Shown: one piece after another, positions 19,816-27,911 of the stretch
Layout of the letters: each line of letters starts with the position of its first letter
Position numbering within the stretch: position 1 is the first letter of the stretch
Origin: Conexibacter sp. S30A1
GTDB lineage: Bacteria; Actinomycetota; Thermoleophilia; Solirubrobacterales; Solirubrobacteraceae
Length of the DNA stretch: 64,000 nt
Direction of reading: 5' to 3'
Assembly (NCBI RefSeq): GCF_023330665.1
Contig: NZ_CP097127.1
Span: 1,488,001-1,552,000 of the forward strand
Translations under genes and position numbers: made by a program
Notes under the pieces: generated by a model
Told to the model about the DNA's origin: nothing
What the model saw: only the letters and a program-made list of their open reading frames with translations
Database searches by the model: none

Positions 19816-20242
19816 GCCAAAGGCTGCAGCAACTGCGACACGAGCACGGGCTCACGCTTCTGGAACTGGCCGGTCACTGCGGCTTCTCGACCGGCTACCT
19901 ATCCCAGATCGAGACAGGCACCGCCGTGCCATCGCTAACAGCCCTGCAGGTCATTGCAGCCGACCTCGGCGTAGAGGTCGCAGACTTCTTCCCCGAGGAG
20001 CGCCGCCACGGCACACGACTGATCCGGGCCGCCGACCGCCACGAATTCCGCCTCGAGCAAGGCTCAGGCGAGGTCTACGCCGTACTGGCAGGCCAGGTCG
20101 CAGACCGCGCCTTCTCCGCACTCTACGCCCGCCACCTCCCCGCCAACGGAGGCAGCGAACGACCATTTCGCCACCTTGACGAGGAGTTCAGCCTGATCCT
20201 CTCAGGCACACTCGAGCTGACCATCGAAGGCGAGACCTACGA
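19816..20242 (+). pseudogene. truncated copy of the XRE-cupin regulator gene
   Basis: This DNA is ~98 % identical (about nine differences counted by eye) to 56227-56653 of the intact regulator. It keeps the HTH (GLTLLELAGHCGFSTGYLSQ) and most of the cupin strand region to TIEGETYE, then diverges abruptly; the first five codons and the last ~35 residues are lost. Together with the M24 copy at 16086-16919 it shows that a second copy of the divergent M24/XRE pair once lay here and was split by two IS256 elements inserted in the intergenic region. Confidence 0.85.
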
Positions 20243-20485
20243 GCGCGTCACCGGCCCGCTCTGCCAACGACTCTCACACGTCGCAGCGAGTCATCGCCGA
20301 TGGGCTGGTGCCGGGCGTGGCGCTACCTGTAGCAGGTCGCGCGAGCGGTCCCGGCCGGGATTCCGCGCTGGCCTGGCACGCGAGTGCGCATGTCGGCGTC
20401 CACGTGATTGCAGATCAAGTGGTTGGCGCGCTCGCACAGAACCGGCAGCCGTCAACGGTGAGATGCCGTTCCAGGTAGCGGTGAT

Positions 20486-20863
20486 TCAATTCGCCGGGGC
20501 GAGGTCGAGGGTCACGCGCTCGGTGGCCCCAGGCCTGATCGGCGCAGTACGGCGCTGCGGCCGGTGGGAGGCGATCATCTCCGCAGCGGCATCAAGCAAC
20601 GTCTCTCGCGCCACCTCTGCCGTGCGGCGGCGGGCGACAACTGCCGTGCACTCAGCCCGCTGCGCCATTATCAAGCCGTGCTCACCGGGCGTGCGCACCG
20701 TGGTCAACCTGACAGGCAAGCCCACCCGAGTTTTGAGGGCTTTGGTCGTTCGGTCTTCAATAACCCAGGTCCCCTCGTCGATAACACCGCCATCACCGTC
20801 CAGCGTGTCCGCCAAGACACCACCGTCCACGATCCACAGCAAACCGCGGTGCACGACATGCAC
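20486..20863 (-). CDS. hypothetical protein (doubtful)
   Basis: A 125-residue frame without recognised family. The composition is balanced and not simply Arg/Pro-rich as in antisense frames; it contains plausible secondary-structure elements such as LLWIVDGGVLAD and VARETLLDAAAEMIASHRP. It lies between the truncated XRE copy and an HD-domain gene and may be a remnant. Nothing else is recognisable between 20243 and 20916. Confidence 0.3.
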   Translation of the reverse strand: MHVVHRGLLWIVDGGVLADTLDGDGGVIDEGTWVIEDRTTKALKTRVGLPVRLTTVRTPGEHGLIMAQRAECTAVVARRRTAEVARETLLDAAAEMIASHRPQRRTAPIRPGATERVTLDLAPAN

Positions 20864-20916
20864 CCGGCATGGATCACCCAGCTCGCAGGCGCTACCAGCC
20901 AGCTACGGCAACGATG

Positions 20917-21516
20917 TCAGATGGCAAATAGCCGGGTGACAGTGTCGTTGAGCTCGCGCGCCATCGGGCCGTTTGCGCGCTCTTGGAACACGGTCGCAAG
21001 GCTCGTGTAGTACCAGCGCTGGTCGTGGCGCGGCGCGTGAAACCGGTTCCAATGGGTGTCACCTTGCTGGAGCTGGTCGCGCAGCAGGGAGCGCGCGTTG
21101 GCGAGCTTGTCAGCCAGTGACACGCGCAGAACTCCCTGGTCTGTCTCCACCCTGAGATGGTCGAGGTAGCGTTCCTTCCGTACCCGCCAATCCTCCTTGT
21201 CCGTCTCAAAGGTGTCGCTGCAGGCCTCAACGATCGTCGCGACGCGCTCACCAAAGCGCGTGCGGATCTCCGCCAACCTCTCTCTGCCGCCTTGATCCTC
21301 GGGTGCGTCGTGCAGCAGTGCGGCGATTGCCTCGTCCTCATCGCCACCGTCCTCGAGCACCAGGCCACAGACCGCCAGCAGATGCGAGAGGTACGGGATG
21401 GTTGTTCCCTTCCTGAACTGGTTGCGATGGACCTCAGCTGCATACGCCAGAGCCTGATCGAAGCGGCCCGTCAGAGGCGTGGCTTCACGACTGGGTGGGT
21501 TGCCCTCAGCGGTCAT
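20917..21516 (-). CDS. HD-domain phosphohydrolase, RelA/SpoT hydrolase-like
   Basis: A 199-residue single-domain protein of the HD superfamily resembling the (p)ppGpp hydrolase half of RelA/SpoT enzymes: FDQALAYAAEVHRNQFRKGT, YLSHLLAVCGLVLEDGGDE, then AIAALLHDAPEDQGG with the HD pair (His-Asp at ~residues 67-68) and VSLADKLANARSLL with the distal Asp. Other members act on nucleotides or unknown substrates. It begins 39 bases after the end of the split ADP-ribosylglycohydrolase-TPR gene on the same strand, so it was probably the second gene of that operon and is now separated from its promoter by a transposon. Confidence 0.8.
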   Translation of the reverse strand: MTAEGNPPSREATPLTGRFDQALAYAAEVHRNQFRKGTTIPYLSHLLAVCGLVLEDGGDEDEAIAALLHDAPEDQGGRERLAEIRTRFGERVATIVEACSDTFETDKEDWRVRKERYLDHLRVETDQGVLRVSLADKLANARSLLRDQLQQGDTHWNRFHAPRHDQRWYYTSLATVFQERANGPMARELNDTVTRLFAI

Positions 21517-21555
21517 CCACCGCCCAGGCTACCCGACCAGCAATCCGCCTGTGAG

Positions 21556-22623
21556 CTACGCCCCATCCGCGCGTCGGTGCAGCATATCCGCCAACCGCGC
21601 GGGCGCGTCGGTCTCGAGCGCGCCCGCCTGCGTGGCGGCGACCGCCTGCCTGTATGCGTACTCGGCCTCTTCCCAGTCCTCGAGCTGTTCGCACGCCTGG
21701 CCGAGGTAGCACCACGCCCACGCGTTGGCGCGAACGATCGAGGAGTAGTGCTTGAGCTGTTCCCTGGCCTCGGCTGGGCGACCCTGGTCAAGCAGCGTGT
21801 AGCCGAGCGCGTAGCGTGCCAGCTCATTGCCTTGCTCAAGACAGGCCTGCCACAGCAAAAGCGCCTTCTCGCTCTGACCGGCCGCAACCGCCCGGTCGAA
21901 CAAAACCCGGTCCGGGGTACGGAGGTCACCGAGCACAAGCCGGGCGCTGGCGGCGATCAGACCGACGGTGCCCTGCTCGATCCCAAGCGGTGGCACATCG
22001 AAGCGAGGACCCCGCCACACCGCGGCGTTGGCCGGTGACTCGAAATCAAACGATGCGAACCCCCGCATCGCAAACCCCACGCAGCGCTCAGACTCAAGGT
22101 CGAGCATCAGGCGCACACCATCACAGATCTCGATGCTCCGTGCGGGCTCCAGGTCGTCAAACGCGTATTCGCGCTCATGCACATAGAGCGCGTCACGGTC
22201 CGGCACGTTTGAGACGAGCGTCGACCCATGCCCAAACACACCGCTTTGGGCTATCAGCAGCTCCGCTGCAAGCCGCGACTTCTGGTCGTGCTCAAGCTCA
22301 CCCCTGAATGTGGCCAGCGCGGCGTCAAGCCGCGCACCGAGGTCGCTGAACCCACTGGGCCGGTGGCGCGCGTAACGGTTGCCGGCAACCACATCCAGGC
22401 CGCCACGGGCCTGCGCAAGCTCAAGCAACCGATCTGCCAGCGCACGCGCCTCCTCCGCCACCAGCAGCCCGTCAAGCCAGCGCGTTGGAATACCCCCTTC
22501 GCCGAAGCGCGCCCCAAGCAGCGCGCCAGCAACGGCGCCGTTGGTGTCGGCATCACCCCCGAGATTGACCGCCCACACCAACCCCTCCTCAAACGTCCTG
22601 GCGCTCACCAGGGCGCTTGAGGC
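21556..22623 (-). pseudogene. C-terminal part of an ADP-ribosylglycohydrolase-TPR gene cut by a transposon
   Basis: In frame from SALVSARTFEEGLVWAVNLGG this fragment has the second half of the ADP-ribosylglycohydrolase (ARH/DraG) domain, including the metal-binding GGDADTNGAVAGALLGA motif, then a ~200-residue middle region and TPR/Sel1-like helices (LLLWQACLEQGNELARYALG, AWCYLGQACEQLEDWEEAEY). The N-terminal half is at 27185-27911. Removing 22624-27191 joins VAS to SALVSARTFEE in one open frame. The open frame on the 5' side reads into the transposon and carries no family similarity there. Confidence 0.88.
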
Positions 22624-22705
22624 TGTTGAGCGCCGTTGATTTTCGGGACGGTGATGCTTTTGTTCGGCGGCATCGGGGGGTGGGGTACGAAAGAAGAAGT
22701 AAGTC
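22617..22705. repeat. transposon left end: target duplication, terminal repeat and conserved subterminal block
   Basis: TTGAGGC (22617-22623) is the 7-bp target duplication repeated at 27185-27191. TGTTGAGCGCCGTT (22624-22637) is the terminal inverted repeat. A block beginning CATCGGGGGGTGGGGTACG at 22671 and running to 22705 matches 32 of 35 bases in the small relative (36114-36148, other strand), and both blocks start exactly 47 bases inside the end. Confidence 0.88.
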
Positions 22706-22924
22706 CGGGGTGGGGTCCCGGGCTGACGGCTGATCGGCTCGCAATGAAGGGCGGTCAGGGTCGTGGGCTTGCGGTTGCTTGTCGCGCGTTTGTGACCGCT
22801 TCGCTTTCGCTTTTGATCGCTCGCCATGAGGTGCTCAGGTTTCTGAGTGACCGGTCTGGTGGCGCGGCCGGGTGCTCGGCGAGCGATTCGACCCACTCGC
22901 GCGTGGCGGTAGGCAGCCGGCCGG

Positions 22925-24196
22925 TTATGTCCCGCTGCTGCTGGCGGCCCAGAGCTGGGCGGGTCGTCCGCCGGTCGGGATCTGGGTGCTGTGGACGCGG
23001 TGGGCGGCGTGCAGGGCTTGGAGGGCGTGGTCGATCTGCCCGGCGGGCTGGTTGTGGTTGAGGGTCTGGCTGATTTGGCTGCGGGTCAGTCCGCCGGGAT
23101 GGTTTGTGAGGATGGTGTGGATCTGTTCGGCGAGTGGCTGACCGGTCGCACCGGTGAGCGCCCATGCTGCGGACCGGGTGGCGTAGTCCTGGAGCGCGAG
23201 TGCGGCGCTCAGGTGCGGGCTGCCGATCTGGGTTTTGCCGTCAGCGAGGGCGTAGAGAAGCGCGAGGCGGATGACGTGCGCTTCGGCGCGGGCGGTGATC
23301 TGGCCGATAATCCCGGCCTGTGGCTGGGCGAGTGTGCGGTAGGCGTGATGCCACATCTCCCGGGCGTCGGGATCAAGCTTGATCTGGCCGGCTGTGCGTG
23401 CTTGGCGTAGCGCCGTGGCGAGCAGGCGATCAAGGCCGGTGCCGGCGAGGGGGTCAGGTTCGCCGCCTTCTGGGAGCAGGCGCTGGCGGCGGCAGCAGAC
23501 GATCAGGATCCGGTTCAGATACCCGTTGGAGAGCTCTGCCTGGGTTATGTGGCGGCGCAACTCGTGTTGGGTGATGTGACCGATTAGCGTGATGTGCGCG
23601 GTGCTGGCGCGCGCCGGCGCGGTGCGGGTCAGGATCGCCAGTGGCCGTCCATCCCACGCTGAGCGCAGAGTTGGTGAGAGTGTCGAGATCTCACGGCTTG
23701 CGGCCTTCAATACTGACGCGAATTCTGGTTCGATCACCAGCAGCCGCTGATCAGGGTGACCGGGATCCTGGCCGGCTGGGTCACGGACCGCCCAGATCAA
23801 CCCCTCGCCACTGGATAGGCCGGTGAGAATCCGTGAGTCGATCGACGTGTCGACACTGACCAGAAGCCGACGGACATGATCCCAAGATGACCCCTTTCTC
23901 GCCTTCGCGCTGTCACCGACCAGCAGCATGAACTCGTTGGTGTGATGGCGGGTCGCTTCGACTTGGAACCACGCGCCACGACCGATGGCGGTACCGAACC
24001 CGACCAGCAGCTGGGTGAGGATCGCGACCGGGTCAGCCTCGGTGTGCGGGGCGACGCGGCCCACGATCTCGCCGAGCAGCTCGTGGTAGACGGCGGGTGC
24101 TGGTGCTTGCGGCCAGCCTGGCGGTGCTGGCAGCAGCCCGCTGTTTGTAGGCTGATCCTCCGGTGGCGGGTCAAGCAGCGACAGGGTGGCGGTCAT
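22925..24196 (-). CDS. DUF3987-like (primase/helicase-related) protein encoded by the transposon
   Basis: A 423-residue protein. The N-terminal third has the DUF3987 pattern: HTEADPVAILTQLLVGFGTAIGRG, then FMLLVGDSAKARKGSSW at ~residues 90-106, a degenerate Walker-A-like loop, and later LLVIEPEFASVLKAASRE and TLSPTLRSAWDG. A C-terminal region (~residues 340-400) looks like a winged-helix module (LTNHPGGLTRSQISQTLNHN). DUF3987 proteins are usually in phages and plasmids near primase-polymerase genes. Its start overlaps the AAA ATPase stop in ATGA. In this transposon it sits where TniQ-like target selectors would be; a role in target choice is a guess. Confidence 0.72.
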   Translation of the reverse strand: MTATLSLLDPPPEDQPTNSGLLPAPPGWPQAPAPAVYHELLGEIVGRVAPHTEADPVAILTQLLVGFGTAIGRGAWFQVEATRHHTNEFMLLVGDSAKARKGSSWDHVRRLLVSVDTSIDSRILTGLSSGEGLIWAVRDPAGQDPGHPDQRLLVIEPEFASVLKAASREISTLSPTLRSAWDGRPLAILTRTAPARASTAHITLIGHITQHELRRHITQAELSNGYLNRILIVCCRRQRLLPEGGEPDPLAGTGLDRLLATALRQARTAGQIKLDPDAREMWHHAYRTLAQPQAGIIGQITARAEAHVIRLALLYALADGKTQIGSPHLSAALALQDYATRSAAWALTGATGQPLAEQIHTILTNHPGGLTRSQISQTLNHNQPAGQIDHALQALHAAHRVHSTQIPTGGRPAQLWAASSSGT

Positions 24197-25008
24197 TCGG
24201 CTGAGACCTCTGTGACGGCGACCCGTGCCGAGCTCTCATCCACGATCGCCTTGTTTGCCGCGAACGCGGCAACCAGCGCCGCGACAGCGAGGTTGTTGAT
24301 CAACCTCGGCAGACCACGGGACGTGGTGTGGATCAGGCTGATCGCATCATCGGAGAACAGGGTGTCCGAGCGGCCCGCGAGCGCCAAATGATGCTGCACA
24401 TAGCTTCGGGTCTCTTTCAGGTCGAGGCCGTTGATCGTGTAACGCACCGCGATCCTCTGGTCCAGCGCGGTGAACGTGCCGTTGCGCAGCCGACGCCGAA
24501 GTGTGGGTTGGCCGAGCAAAAGCAAACAGAACGGGGCGGTCTGGTCCATCCCCATGTTTGACAAACACCGGATCCCCTCCAGGCTCTCCGCGTCAAGCAA
24601 ATGGGCTTCATCAATGATGATCACGACATGCTTGCCACGCTCCGCGCTCTCGGCGGCGAGCATCTCTTGGGCTTGGGGGATCAGAGCGGCGTGATGGAAC
24701 CTAGGGGTGGCGCCCAGGGTGTTGATGATCAGCCCGTAGATACCGCGCAACCCGACGCCGGGGGTTCCGAGATAAAGCACCGTGTGCCTTGAGGCATCAA
24801 GGCTCGCCACAGCGGCGCGGGCAGCAACAGTTTTGCCGGCGCCGCACTCCCCGCTGATCACACCGATCGCCTGCTCACTGATGCACCACGCCATCCGGGC
24901 GACCGCCTCAGCATGCGAGCCATGGGCATGCAACATTCCCGGTGCCAGATCCTTCCCGAACGGCATGCGTGTGAACCCGTAATGGGCGCGCAACCTGTCA
25001 ATACTCAC
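24193..25008 (-). CDS. AAA+ ATPase, TniB/ExeA type, transposition regulator
   Basis: A 271-residue P-loop ATPase. Walker A is GECGAGKT (~residues 52-59), Walker B is VVIIIDEAHLL (~127-137), and a C-terminal helical lid contains SRGLPRLINNLAVAAL, typical of TniB/ExeA-type proteins. It begins YGFTRMPFGKD, the usual ExeA-like N-terminus. Proteins of this sort activate DDE transposases of the Tn5053, IS21 and Tn7 groups and deliver them to target DNA. The GTG start at 25008 lies just after the transposase stop, with GGAGGG as ribosome site. Confidence 0.88.
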   Translation of the reverse strand: MSIDRLRAHYGFTRMPFGKDLAPGMLHAHGSHAEAVARMAWCISEQAIGVISGECGAGKTVAARAAVASLDASRHTVLYLGTPGVGLRGIYGLIINTLGATPRFHHAALIPQAQEMLAAESAERGKHVVIIIDEAHLLDAESLEGIRCLSNMGMDQTAPFCLLLLGQPTLRRRLRNGTFTALDQRIAVRYTINGLDLKETRSYVQHHLALAGRSDTLFSDDAISLIHTTSRGLPRLINNLAVAALVAAFAANKAIVDESSARVAVTEVSAE

Positions 25009-25011
25009 TGC

Positions 25012-26379
25012 TCATCCCTCCTGCTTTTGGTTGATGTCACGATCCTTCTCGCCGTCGCCGTCGCCGTTGTTTGTGAGGCTGGCGTAGTCGATCCGCTGAC
25101 CACCCAGCTCAGCGTCGCGCTGCTCAGCCAGCAGCTTCAGGTAGTCGATCCCTGTGCCGGCCGGTGGTGGCGGCAGCTCCCGCTGGGCTTGTGGGTGGGT
25201 GCGGCGGCCGATCACCAAAGGTGTGGCGGTCCCCATCGGGCGATGCTGGTAGCGAACCTCGATCATCGTGAGATCGAACGGGTCGAACACCAACTCGACC
25301 TTGCAGCCGGCGAGCGCGGCGTTGACCTCGTATTGGTTGGCGTAAAGCGACACGGTCGCGGTCTTCGTGACCGTCCGTTCCTGACTCCACAGAAACGCTT
25401 CGCGCAACAGCGCCGGGGTCGGCAACTGGGGTGCGCCCGCCGCATCAAACCGGGCCAGCGGGGCTTGCTTGGTCTCTGAGTGCACCCGGCGGTGATAAAC
25501 GACCTCCACCCACGCGGAGAACCGACGGTTCAGCTCCGCCAGCTCGATGCCATCATCGATCTCCACCAGGAACTGGTCGCGCACGGTCCGGAAGAAGCGT
25601 TCGATTTTCCCTTTCGTTGTCGCCGCCCTCGGGCTTGCGTGAATCAGCCTCACACCAAGCACCGCACACGCACGAAATAGCTGTGAGGACACGAACGCCG
25701 AGCCGCGGTCAACCAAAATCTGGCCGGGCACCCCACGGCTCATCAACCCGGCACGGAGCGCGGCCTCGAGGCGGAACACATCCTCACCGGTCCCCCACCG
25801 CCACCCGGTCAGCAGGCGAGAGTGATCGTCGATAAACGCGACGAGCACCGCCCGCGCGGCGGTGCCGGCGAGCCTGGGGCCATGTAACCCGTCCCCAGTC
25901 CACAGCTCATTCCGGGCAGCGGCTTCGAACCGGCCATAAACCTTCCCTGCAGTGTGACCATCACCCCTGACGTTCAACCCGGCACGAGCCAGATGCGTCT
26001 GCAATGTCCGCAACCCCGGCACGTCCTCACCGTCCTTGACGCTGGCGAGCATGATCTGCCTGACCTGCGCGGCGGTTCGCTCCGGCCGCTCACGTTTCAA
26101 AGCGAACGCCAGCTCCAATGTCTCGGCCGGTGTCCTGACCGGGACGACCCGCCGCCGGGGAAGCAAAGCCTCGAACCCGCCGCGGCGATAAGCACGAATC
26201 CACTCATCCAGAGTGCCGCGCGCGACCCTGACGAGCTGCCCATCAGGCCCGACATGCTCACGCCCAGCCAGTGACCGAACGAGCCGGCCACGCTCAGCTT
26301 TCGACAACCCCTCATCGGCGGCGTCACGAATCAGGGTGTAACGAAACAGGCCGATCTCCCGGCGACGATCCTCATTCAC
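25012..26379 (-). CDS. DDE (rve) transposase, TniA/IS481-Mu-like
   Basis: A 455-residue transposase. Residues ~20-110 form HTH domains (LIRDAADEGLSKAERGRLV, then LDEWIRAYRRGGFEALLPR). The retroviral-integrase core spans ~150-300: Asp in LWTGDGLHG, Asp in ILVDRGSAFVSS, and Glu in TKGKIERFFRTV. A Mu-transposase-like C-terminal beta barrel follows (SLYANQYEVNAAL through FDPFDLTMIEVRYQ), and the acidic tail may contact the ATPase. All three catalytic residues are present and the frame is intact, so the element may be active. Confidence 0.9.
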   Translation of the reverse strand: MNEDRRREIGLFRYTLIRDAADEGLSKAERGRLVRSLAGREHVGPDGQLVRVARGTLDEWIRAYRRGGFEALLPRRRVVPVRTPAETLELAFALKRERPERTAAQVRQIMLASVKDGEDVPGLRTLQTHLARAGLNVRGDGHTAGKVYGRFEAAARNELWTGDGLHGPRLAGTAARAVLVAFIDDHSRLLTGWRWGTGEDVFRLEAALRAGLMSRGVPGQILVDRGSAFVSSQLFRACAVLGVRLIHASPRAATTKGKIERFFRTVRDQFLVEIDDGIELAELNRRFSAWVEVVYHRRVHSETKQAPLARFDAAGAPQLPTPALLREAFLWSQERTVTKTATVSLYANQYEVNAALAGCKVELVFDPFDLTMIEVRYQHRPMGTATPLVIGRRTHPQAQRELPPPPAGTGIDYLKLLAEQRDAELGGQRIDYASLTNNGDGDGEKDRDINQKQEG

Positions 26380-26430
26380 CTCGTTGCTCTCCCGCGCTCT
26401 CGTTCATCCGAAGCGCAGGAGCGTCTCAGC

Positions 26431-27015
26431 TCACGCCGCCCACGGGAAGGCGGGAGCTCGTGTTGCCAACAGCACCCCGCCAGACAACCTGGACACAACC
26501 GGCCACGGATCCACCGGACCGAACCTCAAAACCCACGCCCTGGCCGTGACTGCGATCGCTTCCAACGCGTCCGCGACCACGCTCCCAGCCGGCATGATCG
26601 GCCCGAGCTCCGGGTCCAGCACGATCGCGCACCGCGTGAAATGCTCCCGAATCACATCCGCCCGCGCAGCGAACCGGCTCAACCAGCCCCGGACCGTGTC
26701 CGCCGGCAACCCCAACCACCCAGCGATCCGGCGATACCCCTGCCCAGCAACGCTCGCCTCAACCGCCGCGCCGATCACAGCCACCTCGTCCCGACGACGC
26801 AACAACCCGATATCAGGCAACAGCACATGGGTCCCCAGACACCCCCGGCACCTGGCCCGCCTGGGCACCAGCCGCCGGTCAGCACCCCGACAGCGCAACA
26901 CCCGCTCCCGGCCATGACCCCACGGCCCCAACACCGCCCGGCATAACGGACACAACAACCCGCCAGCCAACAACTCAGCCTCGACCACGGCAGGCTCTGC
27001 ACATACGATCAACAT
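26431..27015 (-). CDS. zinc-ribbon plus helix-turn-helix protein (DUF6431-like), first gene of the transposon
   Basis: A 194-residue protein with two Cys pairs, CPLC near residue 23 and CRGC near 59, making a zinc ribbon, then an HTH (YRRIAGWLGLPADTVRGWLSRF at ~95-116) and a hydrophobic C-terminal helix region containing AWVLRFGPVD. ATG at 27015 is chosen because GGAGG lies ~10 bases upstream and the same start pattern (ML.. followed by VEA.L) occurs in the homologue at 35373-35954. The upstream open codons to 27063 run through a hairpin. It could bind the transposon ends or regulate the operon. TniQ also has zinc fingers, so functional analogy is possible but unproven. Confidence 0.75.
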   Translation of the reverse strand: MLIVCAEPAVVEAELLAGGLLCPLCRAVLGPWGHGRERVLRCRGADRRLVPRRARCRGCLGTHVLLPDIGLLRRRDEVAVIGAAVEASVAGQGYRRIAGWLGLPADTVRGWLSRFAARADVIREHFTRCAIVLDPELGPIMPAGSVVADALEAIAVTARAWVLRFGPVDPWPVVSRLSGGVLLATRAPAFPWAA

Positions 27016-27039
27016 CGGGGTGCCACCTCCGGCATCCAA

Positions 27040-27081
27040 GAGAGCCCTCCCGGCAACCGCCAAGCTGACGGGAGGGCTCTC
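27040..27081 (-). promoter_or_regulatory. strong hairpin in the leader of the transposon operon
   Basis: GAGAGCCCTCCCG (27040-27052) pairs perfectly with CGGGAGGGCTCTC (27069-27081), 25 bases before the first start codon; a smaller hairpin (GCGCGTT/AACGCGC, 27082-27099) adjoins it. It lies between the terminal repeat and the first gene, so it could stop read-through transcription from the host gene into the transposase operon, or act as an attenuator. Confidence 0.6.
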
Positions 27082-27170
27082 GCGCGTTCACAAACGCGCC
27101 AAGCCTGCCACCATCGCAGCAAACATGCCGCCGATGAACGGCGCCACCCACACCGCGCGTGCCGGATTCA

Positions 27171-27191
27171 AACGGCGCTCAACATTGAGGC
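27171..27191. repeat. transposon right end: terminal repeat and target duplication
   Basis: AACGGCGCTCAACA (27171-27184) is the exact reverse complement of the left terminal repeat; TTGAGGC (27185-27191) is the second copy of the target duplication. Confidence 0.9.
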
Positions 27192-27911
27192 GACCATCAG
27201 CGCAGTCCCAACATAACCGGCCCTCCCCCCAGCAGCCTCACTGGCGGCCACCTCACGGGCCGGCGCCCACTCGTGCGCAAGGCTCTCCGGCGCAGCGATC
27301 TCTGAGACCTCAACACCGCACACAAGCGACGCGAGCACGTCACAGAGCAGCTCGCACGCACCGGCCGCGTGATCATCAAAATGCGTGAGCTTCGAGTCGC
27401 TACGAGCTGCACCGGCCCGCCGCTGCGCTTCATGCAGGTGCCTGAGCGCGATCGGGGCGACCCGCATCAACGAGCCATTACCGGCACTCCTGCCCGTCGC
27501 TCGGTGATACTCCTCGGTCACCTCGGCAGCAGGTCGCCCCGCGCTCAAGCCAACGAGAGCCGCACCGACCGTGCTGCCCACGTCCTTCGGATTGGAACGA
27601 AACCAGTCCAGGTACGCAGCCATCGCCCGAGTTGTCTCATACCCCACGCTGGTCGCCAACGAACGAGCCAGCGCAAACGTCATCCCGGTGTCATCCGTTC
27701 CCTCACCCGGTACCAACGACAGCCAGCCACCACCCACAAGGTCAACGACCGGTCCACCGTACCTACGGCGGATCTCCCGCTCGGTCATGAACTCAAGCGG
27801 CGCCCCCAACGCATCGCCCACCGCCAGGCCCAGCAACACGCCGCGCGCACGATCTGACAATCGCTCACCTACGGACCCCATAAACACATTCTGATGCAGC
27901 ACCAAGGCCAC
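27185..27911 (-). pseudogene. N-terminal part of the ADP-ribosylglycohydrolase gene cut by the transposon
   Basis: Codes for the first ~240 residues of an ARH/DraG-family hydrolase that removes ADP-ribose from proteins or DNA: RARGVLLGLAVGDALGAPLEF, the metal-binding GTDDTGMTFALARSL, NGSLMRVAPIAL, and LTHFDDHAAGACELL. The frame runs into the transposon and stops at 27168 after five foreign codons (MLSAV). Start is GTG 27911 or ATG 27881 (MGSVGERL). The truncated product lacks the GGDADTNG metal site and should be inactive. Confidence 0.88.

Larger units (their letters stand above)
22624..27184 (-). mobile_element. 4,561-bp transposon with HTH, DDE transposase, TniB/ExeA-like ATPase and DUF3987-like genes
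   Basis: Ends are exact: 14-bp perfect terminal inverted repeats TGTTGAGCGCCGTT / AACGGCGCTCAACA (TG...CA type, as in Tn7, Mu and Tn5053 relatives) and a 7-bp target duplication TTGAGGC. All four genes read from the right end to the left: 26431-27015, 25012-26379, 24193-25008 and 22925-24196, with gaps of 51, 3 and -4 bases, hence one operon. The transposase/AAA pair corresponds to TniA/TniB-like machinery, but no TniQ or resolvase is present; a zinc-ribbon HTH protein and a DUF3987-like protein take their places. It interrupts an ADP-ribosylglycohydrolase gene. Confidence 0.9.

Noticed and set aside
22624..22896. N-terminal extension of the ARH-TPR fragment reading into the transposon
   Set aside because: The extra ~90 codons lie in the transposon's non-coding end and lack similarity; the true N-terminal half is at 27185-27911.
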